Below are positions 25,363 through 34,505 of a stretch of DNA of 64,000 bases, piece after piece. This stretch comes from Pedobacter puniceum (lineage in GTDB: Bacteria > Bacteroidota > Bacteroidia > Sphingobacteriales > Sphingobacteriaceae). The position numbers and the translations under genes were made by a program. The notes under the pieces are model-generated. The model was not told the origin of the DNA. It did no database searches and was given only the letters and a program-made list of their open reading frames with translations. The DNA is taken from positions 868,001-932,000 of the forward strand of contig NZ_WKJI01000001.1 of the NCBI RefSeq assembly GCF_009674685.1, in the 5' to 3' direction. Every line of letters begins with the position of its first letter. The stretch's first letter is position 1.

Positions 25363-26406
25363 TCATCGGTCCTCCGACTCTCTCACTCCAGCACTTTCAA
25401 AGCTAGACATTTCATTGATAAAGTTTACCGATGCTTGGATGATTGGCAGAGCTAATGCGGCACCAGTACCTTCGCCTAAGCGCATATTTAAGTTTAAAAG
25501 AGGTTTTGCTTTTAAGAATTGGAGCATTTGTTTATGGCCGGTTTCGTCTGATTGATGAGCAAAAACACAATAGTCTAAAATTTGTGGGTAAAGTGCATGT
25601 GCAATTAACAGCGCAGAACTCACAATAAAGCCATCTACCACAATCAGCATTTTTTGTTGTGCAGCGCTAAGCATAGCACCTACAATCATAGCGATTTCAA
25701 AGCCGCCAAAAGTTTGTAAAATCTCCTCAGGTGTATAAGCAGGGTTGTTGATGATAGCTTGTTTGAGAATAGCAATTTTCTTTTCCAGTCCTTCATCATT
25801 TAAGCCCGTTCCTCTGCCAGCGCAGGCTTCCATAGCAATGCCTGTAATTTTATGCATGATGGCTGCTGCGGCAGAAGTGTTACCAATACCCATTTCGCCA
25901 AAGGCTATACAGTTGCTGCCCTTAGCATGAATTTGTTTAACCAAGTTGGTACCTTTCTCTAAAGCTTCATCTAGTTGTGCTTTCGTCATGGCGGGGCTAT
26001 GTAAAAAGTTCTGTGTTCCCTTAGCAACTTTTAAATGTTGTAAAGGTAGGGCTGGGTCAAAGTCGTGGTTAACCCCAGCATCAACTACCAAAATATCCCA
26101 ACCATTTTGTTTGGTAAAGACGTTGATGGCTGCACCACCAGCTATAAAATTCATGACCATTTGCCAGCTTACTTCTTGTGGGTACGGACTAACACCTTCT
26201 TGGGTGATGCCATGATCGCCAGCAAAAACTACCACAGTAGGAGATGCAATTTTAGGTGATACCGTTTCTTGGATAAGACAGATTCTTAGTGCTAAATCTT
26301 CTAAAATTCCGAGGGCACCAAGAGGCTTTGTTTTATGATTAATGATGTGTTGTACTTGCTCTTTGATTTGGGGGTTAAGGCTATTAATTTCGAACTTACT
26401 TATCAT
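25363..26406 (-). CDS. cobT: Nicotinate-nucleotide--dimethylbenzimidazole phosphoribosyltransferase
   Basis: Makes alpha-ribazole-5'-phosphate from nicotinate mononucleotide and dimethylbenzimidazole, the substrate line used by CobS and CobC. Recognised by KPLGALGILEDLA near the start, VVFAGDHGITQEGVSPYP, GEMGIGNTSAAAAI and the CAGRGTG region. The catalytic Glu expected near the C-terminus lies in MRLGEGTGAALALP or NEMSSFESAGV. The 347-residue length is normal; the final ~8 codons (VRESEDR) overlap the adjacent tandem repeat, so the end may have been altered by repeat expansion. No cobalamin riboswitch was recognised upstream. Confidence 0.94.
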   Translation of the reverse strand: MISKFEINSLNPQIKEQVQHIINHKTKPLGALGILEDLALRICLIQETVSPKIASPTVVVFAGDHGITQEGVSPYPQEVSWQMVMNFIAGGAAINVFTKQNGWDILVVDAGVNHDFDPALPLQHLKVAKGTQNFLHSPAMTKAQLDEALEKGTNLVKQIHAKGSNCIAFGEMGIGNTSAAAAIMHKITGIAMEACAGRGTGLNDEGLEKKIAILKQAIINNPAYTPEEILQTFGGFEIAMIVGAMLSAAQQKMLIVVDGFIVSSALLIAHALYPQILDYCVFAHQSDETGHKQMLQFLKAKPLLNLNMRLGEGTGAALALPIIQASVNFINEMSSFESAGVRESEDR

Positions 26407-26620
26407 TTATTTGGCGTTTTAGTAGTGCAGAATTATATTTTTTATGATTATTTAAAAATTTGTATTACAGTATTTTATAAATTCTATTTAATGTGTTTGT
26501 TTTGCTTTATAGACGTTTTGAGTCTTTGTTTGCTAAATATCACAAAATTATATTCTGTTTAATGGGTTTTAAGTTTGTAACTATCTATTTTATAGGTTTT
26601 TATGTGTTTTGTGTGAAGTG

Positions 26621-26866
26621 CTAATTATACTTTTTCCAAGTAGCCATAAAATCGGCTCTCATGTCCTGAAATCTGGCACTTACTCGCTTGATAAAGTCTT
26701 CATCTAAGAGTTCAAATACGCTATCAACTCCGTTGATTAAATCCATTTCAGAAAGCTTGTAAGTTTGCTCTAAAGTACCTTGCTCAAACTTGATGATATA
26801 CTTCATGTTCATAGAAAAGATGGTAATCTTACATTCCGGATGTGGTAATTCTGCTACTACTCGCAT
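26621..26866 (-). CDS. Small conserved-looking hypothetical protein
   Basis: An 81-residue soluble protein with no signal peptide or membrane segment. It begins MRVVAELPHPECKITIF, continues with a Lys/Tyr-rich beta region (NMKYIIKFEQGTLEQ) and ends in an acidic then basic helix (DMRADFMATWKKYN). Composition and codon use look like a real gene, and it follows the CrtA-like gene on the same strand. I cannot assign a family or function. Confidence 0.6.
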   Translation of the reverse strand: MRVVAELPHPECKITIFSMNMKYIIKFEQGTLEQTYKLSEMDLINGVDSVFELLDEDFIKRVSARFQDMRADFMATWKKYN

Positions 26867-26984
26867 AAGGGTTATTTATCAGTTTTAAGTTGTCGGTTAT
26901 CAGTTGTTGGTTGATAAAAAATTCAAAAAGAAAAATTCAAAATTCAAAATCGCTTAATCAATCATTCAATCAAAACTCAATCCA

Positions 26985-27680
26985 TCAAAAACCAACGGCA
27001 ACCGGGTTTTTGCCCATCAAAGTGCCTTCGCTGCTGATGATTCTGAAGCGGGCAAAAAGCTCTTCGCTGTACCAGTCTTCGCTACGGGTAAGTTTTACCA
27101 CATCGGCGTGTTCTTTATCGCGGTAAGCGAATTTTTTTACGTCTTCTAAGGAGTTCCAAACAGAAAAGGTGGCTTGCCTAATAAAAGGAGCTTCGCCAAT
27201 ACCTACCGAGGTGATGAAACCTTGTGAGCTATTCATGATAGCAGAAACTTTTGGTACGTTGGCCCAGAAATTTTTAAGTTTTGATGGTCTAATGGTTGCC
27301 CTGGTTAGGACGCCAACCATACCTTCATGACCTTTAATTTTAGGTTTCCCGAAAGGTTCTTTGCCATCCCATTTGCCATGGGCATCTACAGGTTCGCACA
27401 AAACCGTCCATTGCTCGGTGGTGAATTTTTGCCACCATTTGGCTATGAAAGAGCTGTTTTGAAATTTTCTGAAATCATCTTCATCTTTCCAAACAGCAAA
27501 TAAACCCCACTGCTGGTAATCTGGGTTAATATCGAAGGTGCCGTTTTTGCCACAGCCCATCAATTTCCAGAATGTACATGCTTTGTTTATCCAAAGAGGA
27601 AAGCGATGTATCGCCATAGCGAAAAAGGCTAATGGAATATAGCGTTTAGGGTATCTTACAATAGTGATAGAAACAATCAT
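26985..27680 (-). CDS. Spheroidene monooxygenase-like (CrtA-like) protein
   Basis: A 231-residue protein resembling the CrtA/spheroidene monooxygenase family, a haem-dependent ferredoxin-like fold. Typical stretches are LMGCGKNGTFDINPDYQQWG, AVWKDEDDFRKF, MVGVLTRATIRPSKL, and FSVWNSLEDVKKFAYRDKEH. In phototrophs CrtA adds a keto group to carotenoids. No other carotenoid genes lie nearby, so the substrate here is uncertain. It follows the S46 peptidase gene after 77 bases on the same strand. Confidence 0.72.
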   Translation of the reverse strand: MIVSITIVRYPKRYIPLAFFAMAIHRFPLWINKACTFWKLMGCGKNGTFDINPDYQQWGLFAVWKDEDDFRKFQNSSFIAKWWQKFTTEQWTVLCEPVDAHGKWDGKEPFGKPKIKGHEGMVGVLTRATIRPSKLKNFWANVPKVSAIMNSSQGFITSVGIGEAPFIRQATFSVWNSLEDVKKFAYRDKEHADVVKLTRSEDWYSEELFARFRIISSEGTLMGKNPVAVGF

Positions 27681-27757
27681 GGTTGGCTAATTTCGGGAAT
27701 TTAAAGCCAACCATGATGTAAAGTTGATAAGTTTTTGAATGTTAAGAATTAATGTGC

Positions 27758-29923
27758 TTATACACCTAATTCTTTTAAGACGCCGCTTGCCTTATCTATT
27801 TTAGATGCTACCCAAAGTACATAGCGGATATCTACACCTATAGAGCGACTGTAATTTTCGTTCCAAGCGTAATCATTAATGGTTGCTTCGTAAGCTCTAT
27901 CGAAGTTTACGCCAATAAGCTCGCCATAAGCATTTAAAACCGGAGAGCCAGAATTGCCACCCGTAGTATCCATATCATATAAAAAGCATACAGGAACATC
28001 GTTTAGCTCGGCCATTTTAAACGGGCCGAAGTCTTTCTGCTCCCATAAGGTTTTAATTTGTTCTGGGTATTGATAATCTACATTTCCGCTTCTTCCTTTT
28101 TCAATAATGCCTTTAACGCTGGTGAAGGGAAGCATATAGCTGCCGTCAACAGGAGAGAAGCCTTTGATATGGCCGTAAGTTAAACGTAAAGTGCTATTAG
28201 CATCGGGGATAAAGTTCTTTTGTAGGTACTGTTCTTTAACCGTCACATAATCAGCCATGAGCTTGCTTAACTTTGCTTCTCTTTTATCTTGCGTAAGCTT
28301 TTTTAAAGCTACTTCTTTAGAGAGCTCTTGCTCAAAACTGAGGAAAGGATCATTATAAACCACCAATTGCTTGATGTCTTTGATTAAGGTTTTGGTGAAA
28401 TTCTCATTGCTTAATCGGCTATAAGCAAATAGGTTATTGATGAATTTTTGAGCTTGCTCTGAGCTGTTAAAGCCTCGAGTATTTTTATCTATAACAGCTA
28501 TTTTTTGGTTAAGTGGAAGTTTAGATGCTCTCTCTAACATATTATTTAGTAGTTTTTTATCTACATCAATATCATAAGAGTCATATAAACTAGCGATGGC
28601 TTTTTCTAAGCGAGGAAGATTAGTGTTGTAGAAAGTCTCTCGTTTATCCAAAGGTTGTTTTAACAAAGCATCTTTAAAACCATTAATTTGTGCTGCTACT
28701 CTTAACAAATTACTTGAACCATAAACTTGAGCATACCATAACTCTTGATAAGCACTGTTATTGATTTGTTTGTAGATATCATCTATCTCATACATTAAAT
28801 TACCATATAGCTGTTTTAAATTAGCATTTTGGTTGATGTAGCTTACCAGTTGATTGTCTTCTTCTTGTTTTTGTTTTAACAGCTCGATGTTATTTAAGCC
28901 TTTTAACTTGCCACGATAATTTTTTAAAACGTTGGCATTGCGTTTAATACGTGTTGCCAATTTTAGTTCTGTTGTACGTCCTTTGCTTTTACCAACCTCT
29001 TCCATGGTTTTATTTTGGAACTCGTATAAATCTGCCGTATAAGGTAATTGGTAATTTTGTTGGTAGGCAATAAATTGAGCTGGGCGATGCCTAAACGTTC
29101 TGCCAGGATAGCCCAACATGAAGGTAAAATCGCCATCTTTCACACCGCCAGCATTTATTTTAAGATGCTTTTTAGGTTTATAAGGAACATTTTCTTTAGC
29201 GTAGCTAGCTGCACTACCATCAGGTGCCACGTAAGCTCTCATGAAAGAGAAATCGCCAGTATGTCTTGGCCAAACCCAATTATCGGTTTCGCCACCAAAT
29301 TCGCCTACATTTTGTTTAGGTACGTAAACCAATCTAACATCTTTAATGATTTTATATTTGAACAAAACATAGCTTTTGCCTATAAACATTTCAGACACTT
29401 CAGCATCAATACTTTTATCTGCTGCTTCTGTTCTGGCTTCTATAATTCTTATTTTTTCCTGAATTATTTTCTGGCGTTGCGATACATCATCAACTCCGCT
29501 AACTGCTGTTAATATTTCTTCAGATACATTCTCATAAGAATCTGTAATACGGCAGGTTAAGCCTTTTGCTTCAATTTCTTGTTCAGGTTTGTTGGCCACA
29601 AAACCATGGGTTAAATAATCATTTTCGGCAGTACTGGCCAACTGTACGGCAGAGAAAGCGCAATGGTGGTTGGTAATGATTAACCCGTTCTCAGAAACAA
29701 AAGAACCCGTACAACCGCCAACGTTAACCAAAGCGTCTATCAAGCTGGTACTATCGGGGTTATAAATTTCTTTCTGTGGGATTTTTAACCCGGCTTTTTG
29801 AAGATCTAGTTTAGAAACCTCGCTTAGCGGAAACATACCTTCATCAAAAGGTTTGGTACTGATGTTTCCTAAGGCTAAAGCACTTAATGAAAATGTAAAA
29901 AGGACTTTTTTAGTTATCATCAT
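27758..29923 (-). CDS. S46 family dipeptidyl-peptidase, DPP11-like (Asp/Glu specific)
   Basis: A 721-residue secreted serine exopeptidase with a short signal peptide. The catalytic His lies in TNHHCAF (His87) and the nucleophile in GGNSGSPV (Ser658). Arg676, 18 residues after the Ser in NFDRAYEA, corresponds to the Arg that gives DPP11 its preference for acidic P1 residues; DPP7 has Gly there. It likely works in the periplasm, trimming Xaa-Asp/Glu dipeptides from oligopeptides for uptake. Full family length with all expected motifs. It is divergent from msrC. Confidence 0.93.
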   Translation of the reverse strand: MMITKKVLFTFSLSALALGNISTKPFDEGMFPLSEVSKLDLQKAGLKIPQKEIYNPDSTSLIDALVNVGGCTGSFVSENGLIITNHHCAFSAVQLASTAENDYLTHGFVANKPEQEIEAKGLTCRITDSYENVSEEILTAVSGVDDVSQRQKIIQEKIRIIEARTEAADKSIDAEVSEMFIGKSYVLFKYKIIKDVRLVYVPKQNVGEFGGETDNWVWPRHTGDFSFMRAYVAPDGSAASYAKENVPYKPKKHLKINAGGVKDGDFTFMLGYPGRTFRHRPAQFIAYQQNYQLPYTADLYEFQNKTMEEVGKSKGRTTELKLATRIKRNANVLKNYRGKLKGLNNIELLKQKQEEDNQLVSYINQNANLKQLYGNLMYEIDDIYKQINNSAYQELWYAQVYGSSNLLRVAAQINGFKDALLKQPLDKRETFYNTNLPRLEKAIASLYDSYDIDVDKKLLNNMLERASKLPLNQKIAVIDKNTRGFNSSEQAQKFINNLFAYSRLSNENFTKTLIKDIKQLVVYNDPFLSFEQELSKEVALKKLTQDKREAKLSKLMADYVTVKEQYLQKNFIPDANSTLRLTYGHIKGFSPVDGSYMLPFTSVKGIIEKGRSGNVDYQYPEQIKTLWEQKDFGPFKMAELNDVPVCFLYDMDTTGGNSGSPVLNAYGELIGVNFDRAYEATINDYAWNENYSRSIGVDIRYVLWVASKIDKASGVLKELGV

Positions 29924-30063
29924 GATAAAAATTATAAACGTGAGATGGAGAAAATTAAGTAAAATAGCCTACATAGCATTTATTAATTCTGTTACAATTG
30001 TAAAAAGGAGCTATTTTTCTAGATTTTTAAACGCTTTACAATTAGCGATGTTATTTTTGTGCT

Positions 30064-30531
30064 ATGGCAGAGGATTTAAAAATAATTAAAGGGCATAAGG
30101 AGGCACAGTACCAATCTATTTACCCACAAATAGAGGCATTGTTAGGTGGCGAGACAGATGTGATTGCTAATCTGGCTAATATCGCGGCAGCGTTAAAAGA
30201 ACAGTTTAATTGGTTTTGGGTAGGTTTTTATTTAGTTAAGGATGAAGAACTGGTTTTAGGTCCGTTTCAAGGTCCGGTAGCTTGTACCCGAATACAAAAG
30301 GGCAGAGGCGTTTGCGGAACATCATGGGCACAAGCTAAAACGCTTATTGTAGAAGATGTAGATGCTTTCCCTGGGCATATTGCTTGCAGCAGCTTATCAA
30401 AATCAGAAATTGTTGTTCCCTTAATTAAAAATGATGTAGTTTGGGGTGTTTTAGATGTAGATAGCGATACTTTAACCGCATTTGACGAACTAGATAAATT
30501 GTGGCTAGAGAAAATCATCAACTTATTATAG
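30064..30531 (+). CDS. msrC: Free methionine-(R)-sulfoxide reductase, GAF-domain type
   Basis: A 155-residue single GAF domain. Cys74, Cys84 and Cys108 (VACTRIQKGRGVCGTS and HIACSS) sit with the same spacing as the three redox cysteines of the E. coli enzyme (84, 94, 118), marking a true fRMsr rather than a sensory GAF protein. It reduces free methionine-R-sulfoxide with thioredoxin. A TATTTTTG motif ends five bases before the ATG, suggesting a near-leaderless transcript. The bestrophin gene follows 23 bases later. Confidence 0.92.
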   Translation: MAEDLKIIKGHKEAQYQSIYPQIEALLGGETDVIANLANIAAALKEQFNWFWVGFYLVKDEELVLGPFQGPVACTRIQKGRGVCGTSWAQAKTLIVEDVDAFPGHIACSSLSKSEIVVPLIKNDVVWGVLDVDSDTLTAFDELDKLWLEKIINLL

Positions 30532-30554
30532 AAAATATCATATAAACCTATTAC

Positions 30555-31412
30555 ATGATTAATTATAACCCTAAAGAGTGGTTCACTTTTATTTTTCAGA
30601 TACATAAAGCAGACACTTTTAGAAAGCTTTTACCGCTTATGTTGGCTGTTAGCGTATATGCTGGTTTGGTAGCTTACTTAGAATTAGAATATTGGCAACT
30701 ATCAGAAAGTAGTCATGTGAAAAATTTAAGCCTGATGCACAGTATGCTAGGTTTTGTAATTTCGCTTTTATTGGTTTTTAGAACGAATACGGCTTATGAT
30801 AGGTGGTGGGAAGGCAGAAAACAATGGGGAGCTTTAACCAATAATTCTAGAAATTTTGCCATCAAATTAAAAGCTTTTTTAGCTGCTGATGATAGGAAGT
30901 TTTTTAATAACATGATTCCTAATTATGCTTTTGCTCTTAAAAGCCATTTAAGAGAGAATGAAGATTACCATGAAATAAATCCTGAATTAGATCTACATAA
31001 AGAGAAGCATTTACCCAATCAAATTGCTCATGCCATGTATGATAAGCTCTTTAAATTGCATCAAGAGCAGAAACTTTCAGCAGAGCAATTATTGATTTTG
31101 AACAGCGAGGCGATGTCTTTTACCGATATTTGCGGTGCTTGTGAAAGAATTAAAAATACACCAATACCTTTTTCTTACAGTGTTTTTATCAAGAAGTTTA
31201 TTTTCTTTTTTGTGATGACTTTACCCTTCGGTTGGGTTTTTAGTTTGGGCTATTATATCATCCCGGTAGTGGTTTTTATTTTATATGCCTTTGCCAGTTT
31301 AGAGCTTATTGCAGAAGAAATAGAAAACCCTTTTGGTACCGATGCTAATGATTTACCTCTTGATGCCATTTGTATCAATATTAAAAAGCATGTTGGTGAG
31401 ATTTTGGGTTAA
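30555..31412 (+). CDS. Bestrophin-family ion channel
   Basis: A 285-residue membrane protein of the bestrophin/UPF0187 family. The conserved FRTNTAYDRWWEGRKQWG at ~75 and the PIPFSYSVFIKKF segment near residue 200 are diagnostic. Hydrophobic helices flank both. Bacterial homologues form pentameric channels for cations or anions; selectivity cannot be told here. It follows msrC with a 23-base gap and ends at a strong terminator, so the two may be co-transcribed. Confidence 0.9.
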   Translation: MINYNPKEWFTFIFQIHKADTFRKLLPLMLAVSVYAGLVAYLELEYWQLSESSHVKNLSLMHSMLGFVISLLLVFRTNTAYDRWWEGRKQWGALTNNSRNFAIKLKAFLAADDRKFFNNMIPNYAFALKSHLRENEDYHEINPELDLHKEKHLPNQIAHAMYDKLFKLHQEQKLSAEQLLILNSEAMSFTDICGACERIKNTPIPFSYSVFIKKFIFFFVMTLPFGWVFSLGYYIIPVVVFILYAFASLELIAEEIENPFGTDANDLPLDAICINIKKHVGEILG

Positions 31413-31436
31413 GTTTTAGCGTGTAATTTTATAACC

Positions 31437-31474
31437 AAAAAAGCCTTAAAATTATAAGATTTTAAGGCTTTTTT
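31437..31474 (+). terminator. Terminator after the bestrophin gene
   Basis: Stem aaaaaagccttaaaa / ttttaaggcttttt with 8-base loop, T-run at the end, 25 bases after the stop. The minus-strand A/T symmetry may also serve the tRNA transcript coming from the right. Confidence 0.82.
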
Positions 31475-31482
31475 ATGCTGGG

Positions 31483-31567
31483 CGGAGAGTGAGGGATTCG
31501 AACCCCCGGACCTGTTACAGTCAACAGTTTTCAAGACTGCCGCAATCGACCACTCTGCCAACTCTCC
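31483..31567 (-). tRNA. tRNA-Ser (anticodon UGA)
   Basis: Reads on the minus strand as GGAGAGT ... ACTCTCC with a 7-bp acceptor stem and discriminator G. The anticodon arm is GCAGT-CTTGAAA-ACTGT, giving anticodon TGA for UCA/UCN serine codons. A long variable arm (class II, as in tRNA-Ser) and the T-loop GGTTCGAATCC are present. CCA is not encoded. Confidence 0.95.
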
Positions 31568-31687
31568 GCCGCAAAAGTACAAACTCAAAGCAAATCTCCA
31601 AAGTAGAAAATGTTATTTTTCTATTTTTTAACTTAACTTTTTATTTATCAATACATTAAAATTATTAAAAAGCTACTTGGCTTACTT

Positions 31688-32029
31688 TTAAGAGATGAAA
31701 TCTTCTCTTAAAGGGTTAAATACATCAACTAAAATACCATCTTCTAAGCATTTTACGCCGTGTATAGTATCGGGTTTAATATAAAATCCATCGCCTTTTC
31801 TTAGTATTTGGGTTTCATCACCAATATAAACTTCAAAGCTTCCTTCGGCAACGTAACTCACTTGTACATGAGGGTGGGCATGTAAATCGCCAATAACATC
31901 TTTCTTGAAAAATACTTTAACCATCATCACTTGGTCATCATAACCAAAAATTTGTCTGCTTAATCCTTCTTTAATTTGTTCTTCGGCAATTAAACTAGAA
32001 AACTGGTAAGGGGCTTGTTTTGTTGTCAT
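31688..32029 (-). CDS. Small cupin-domain protein
   Basis: A 113-residue single cupin. The HAHPHVQVSYVAEGSFEVYI and KGDGFYIKPDTIHGVKC segments carry the two metal-binding cupin motifs (H-x-H...E and ...H). Such small cupins may bind metals or act in sugar or polyketide chemistry; the substrate is unknown. Its ATG lies one base after the YihY gene stop, making it the last gene of a six-gene minus-strand operon starting at the PASTA gene. Confidence 0.82.
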   Translation of the reverse strand: MTTKQAPYQFSSLIAEEQIKEGLSRQIFGYDDQVMMVKVFFKKDVIGDLHAHPHVQVSYVAEGSFEVYIGDETQILRKGDGFYIKPDTIHGVKCLEDGILVDVFNPLREDFIS

Positions 32030-32030
32030 A

Positions 32031-33017
32031 TTAAGGTGTTTTGATTTTGTTTTGAGGCTCTGATTTGAAAGAGTTAAATCGTGGCTTTACAATTTTGATA
32101 CTCCTTTTTGATAAATCTAAACTGGCATTTAGCTCGAAACCAATTAATAGAATAAGCGAGTTGATGTAAAGCCAAATCATCACCACTAGCAAAGTACCAA
32201 TGGAGCCATATAATTTGTTGTAAGCTCCAAAATTATTGATGTAATACGAAAAACCTATAGTACTAATGATGGCAAGCAAGGTAGCTAGCCAAGAACCAGC
32301 ACTAAATAACTTCCATTTCTTAGAGTTTGCAGGGCCATATCTATAAAGTAAAGAAGTGGTAATAAAATATACAGCTATAATGATAATCCATCGGGTAATG
32401 GTAATTAAGAAAATCCAAAAGCCATTACTATCTAAATTTAAACCTGTTCTAAAGGTGTTGATAATAAACTCGCCAACTATAAGAACGGTTATCCCCAAGA
32501 TAATAGAAAAAGCGATAAGAACAGTAAGATTAAAAGCAACAATTCTTTGTTTTAACCAGCCTCTTGTTTCTATAATCAAAGATGATTTATTAAAAGCCTG
32601 CATTAAGGTATGTATACCATTGGTGGCAAAAAATAAGGCCAAAATAAAACCTAAGGATAATAATTTGCCATTTTGATTTTTAACAATATCCTCAATGGTT
32701 GATTCTAAAGCTAAATAAGCATTTTTAGGCAATACCAAGGCTATAACCGTCATCAATTGGTCTTGAAAATTATCTATAGGGATATAGGGGATAAGCGTAA
32801 AAAGAAAAATGATGGAGGGGAAAATAGCCATCATAAAATTGTAAGCAAGTGAAGATGCTTTATTTACTAAAGAGTCTTTCTTAATTTCTTGGAAGAAAAA
32901 TACGGCTACGGTATAAAAGGGTAGCGGACTAAAGCCCGGTAAAATTAAAACCTTTGTCCATTCTATAATATGCTGATAAAATCTAAACCTATATAAAAAG
33001 TTATGTAGCCACTGCAT
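32031..33017 (-). CDS. YihY/UPF0761 family membrane protein
   Basis: A 328-residue inner-membrane protein with about six hydrophobic helices. SSLAYNFMMAIFPSIIFLFT near the N-terminus and YRYGPANSKKWKLFSAGSW in the middle are typical of the YihY/virulence BrkB family, once misnamed RNase BN. A third family stretch is VVMIWLYINSLILLIGFELN near the end. Function is unsettled. It lies nine bases after the thioesterase gene and one base before the cupin. Confidence 0.9.
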   Translation of the reverse strand: MQWLHNFLYRFRFYQHIIEWTKVLILPGFSPLPFYTVAVFFFQEIKKDSLVNKASSLAYNFMMAIFPSIIFLFTLIPYIPIDNFQDQLMTVIALVLPKNAYLALESTIEDIVKNQNGKLLSLGFILALFFATNGIHTLMQAFNKSSLIIETRGWLKQRIVAFNLTVLIAFSIILGITVLIVGEFIINTFRTGLNLDSNGFWIFLITITRWIIIIAVYFITTSLLYRYGPANSKKWKLFSAGSWLATLLAIISTIGFSYYINNFGAYNKLYGSIGTLLVVMIWLYINSLILLIGFELNASLDLSKRSIKIVKPRFNSFKSEPQNKIKTP

Positions 33018-33026
33018 TTAACGAAG

Positions 33027-33434
33027 TTAATCAAAAAATACACTAATTTTTTCCATGAAGTTATTTGGTGGCGAGCATGGCTTATTCTTTTGCATGTCTA
33101 CAAAAACCAAAGTTGTTTCGCCTGTATTGAGGTGTTCTTGTTGTTCATTAAACATGTCGTAATGAAAAACAATTCTTACTCCTGGTTTTTCTTTGATGGT
33201 TACTTTAACAGTGATGTTTTCATCGTATTTTGCGGGTTTAAAATATTTAGTTCGCATTTCTAATACGGGCATCATCACGCCATCTTGTTCCATAGACTTG
33301 TATGTCATGCCTAAACTTCTAAGCATTTCTGTACGAGCAACTTCATAAAAAGCTGCATAATTGCCATAATAAACATAACCCATTTGGTCTGTTTCGGCAT
33401 ATCTTACCCTGATTTTGGTTTCGTAGCTAAACAT
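33027..33434 (-). CDS. YbgC-like acyl-CoA thioesterase
   Basis: A 135-residue hotdog-fold protein. RYAETDQMGYVYYGNYAAF contains the catalytic Asp-containing helix of the 4HBT/YbgC type, and the following VARTEMLRSLG fits. It hydrolyses acyl-CoA or acyl-ACP thioesters. Three bases separate it from mltG. The genome window holds a second 4HBT protein at 37756. Confidence 0.9.
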   Translation of the reverse strand: MFSYETKIRVRYAETDQMGYVYYGNYAAFYEVARTEMLRSLGMTYKSMEQDGVMMPVLEMRTKYFKPAKYDENITVKVTIKEKPGVRIVFHYDMFNEQQEHLNTGETTLVFVDMQKNKPCSPPNNFMEKISVFFD

Positions 33435-33437
33435 GCC

Positions 33438-34487
33438 TTATTTTTTGATGTTTCTTTGATTTAATGCTTGTTGAAATTTGCGAGCATTTGCTAAATGGTC
33501 TGCTAAATTATCGGCAAAGTTATGGTAGCCAGAAAAATCTTCTTTAGCACACATATAGATATAATTGTGCTTTTCGTAATTTAAAACAGCATCAATCGCA
33601 TTGATAGAAGGCATCATGATGGGCCCCGGAGGCAAACCAGTTACACGATAAGTATTATATGGAGACGCTTTAGTCAAGTGTTTATTTAATACTCTTCTAA
33701 TGGTAAAATCTTGATTAGCAAAAATCACGGTAGGATCTGCTTCTAATTTAATACCTCTTTTTAGTCTGTTTAAATATAAACCTGCAATGGTAGGCATTTC
33801 TTTATCCATTAAAGCTTCGGCATCAACAATAGAGGCTAAAATAGATACTTCTTGCTGACTTAAATTTAAAGCTTCTGCTTTTTGTTTACGTTCTGCATTC
33901 CAAAAGCTGCTGTATTCTTTATGCATCCTGATGAAGAAATCTTCGGCAGAAACATTCCAGTACATTTCATAAGAATTGGGTATAAAAAGGGTATATACAT
34001 TATCCCTGTTAAAGCCATATTTCTCTATAAATGCTGTAGAATCTAACAATTGCATAAATTGTAGAGAATCAAACTCTAGTTTCTTTGAAATAGCAGCTGC
34101 TAAATTTTCTTTTAATCTTAAGTTTCTGAAAGATACTTGAACAGGTTCTTGGTTACCGGCAATCAACATATTGATGATAGCTCTATTGTTCATGCCGGGT
34201 TTTAAGGCATATTTACCAGGTTTAAATTTCTTTTCTAAGTCACGTTCTTTTGCTAAATCGTAAAAATACTCTGGACGCTTAAATTGCGCTTTAGCATCTA
34301 AGGAATCTTTAACCTGCTTAAAATCTGCATTAGAAGGGATGTACAAATAAGTTTTTTCGCTAATGTTTACATTATCTGCGATGAATTTGAAGTATATTTT
34401 GGGTAAAATAAAAGCACTAGCAGCAAATACAATAATGAATAATGCAATGGCAATTTTTCTTAAATTGGATGTTTTTTGTTGAGCCAT
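33438..34487 (-). CDS. mltG: Endolytic murein transglycosylase MltG
   Basis: A 349-residue inner-membrane enzyme that cleaves nascent peptidoglycan strands. A single N-terminal membrane helix (~10-30) is followed by a LysM-like region and the YceG domain. TLFIPNSYEMYWNVSAEDF, YLNRLKRGIKLEADPTVIFA and the late SPYNTYRVTGLPPGPI segment are diagnostic. The catalytic stretch reads LASIVDAEAL, whereas many homologues have SIVExE: an Asp replaces the first Glu. It sits between rhodanese and thioesterase genes in an envelope-related operon. Confidence 0.92.
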   Translation of the reverse strand: MAQQKTSNLRKIAIALFIIVFAASAFILPKIYFKFIADNVNISEKTYLYIPSNADFKQVKDSLDAKAQFKRPEYFYDLAKERDLEKKFKPGKYALKPGMNNRAIINMLIAGNQEPVQVSFRNLRLKENLAAAISKKLEFDSLQFMQLLDSTAFIEKYGFNRDNVYTLFIPNSYEMYWNVSAEDFFIRMHKEYSSFWNAERKQKAEALNLSQQEVSILASIVDAEALMDKEMPTIAGLYLNRLKRGIKLEADPTVIFANQDFTIRRVLNKHLTKASPYNTYRVTGLPPGPIMMPSINAIDAVLNYEKHNYIYMCAKEDFSGYHNFADNLADHLANARKFQQALNQRNIKK

Positions 34488-34505
34488 GTTGGGTAAAAGG
34501 GTAAT

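Noticed and set aside
25185..25385. Possible CRISPR array
   Set aside because: The repeats are degenerate, spacers are not uniform unique sequences, and no cas genes are present.
26407..26620. Possible cobalamin riboswitch upstream of cobT
   Set aside because: AT-rich 214-bp spacer with no recognisable B12-box or conserved stem set.
29048..29512. 154-codon frame antisense to the S46 peptidase
   Set aside because: Shadow frame of a clear gene with no motif of its own.
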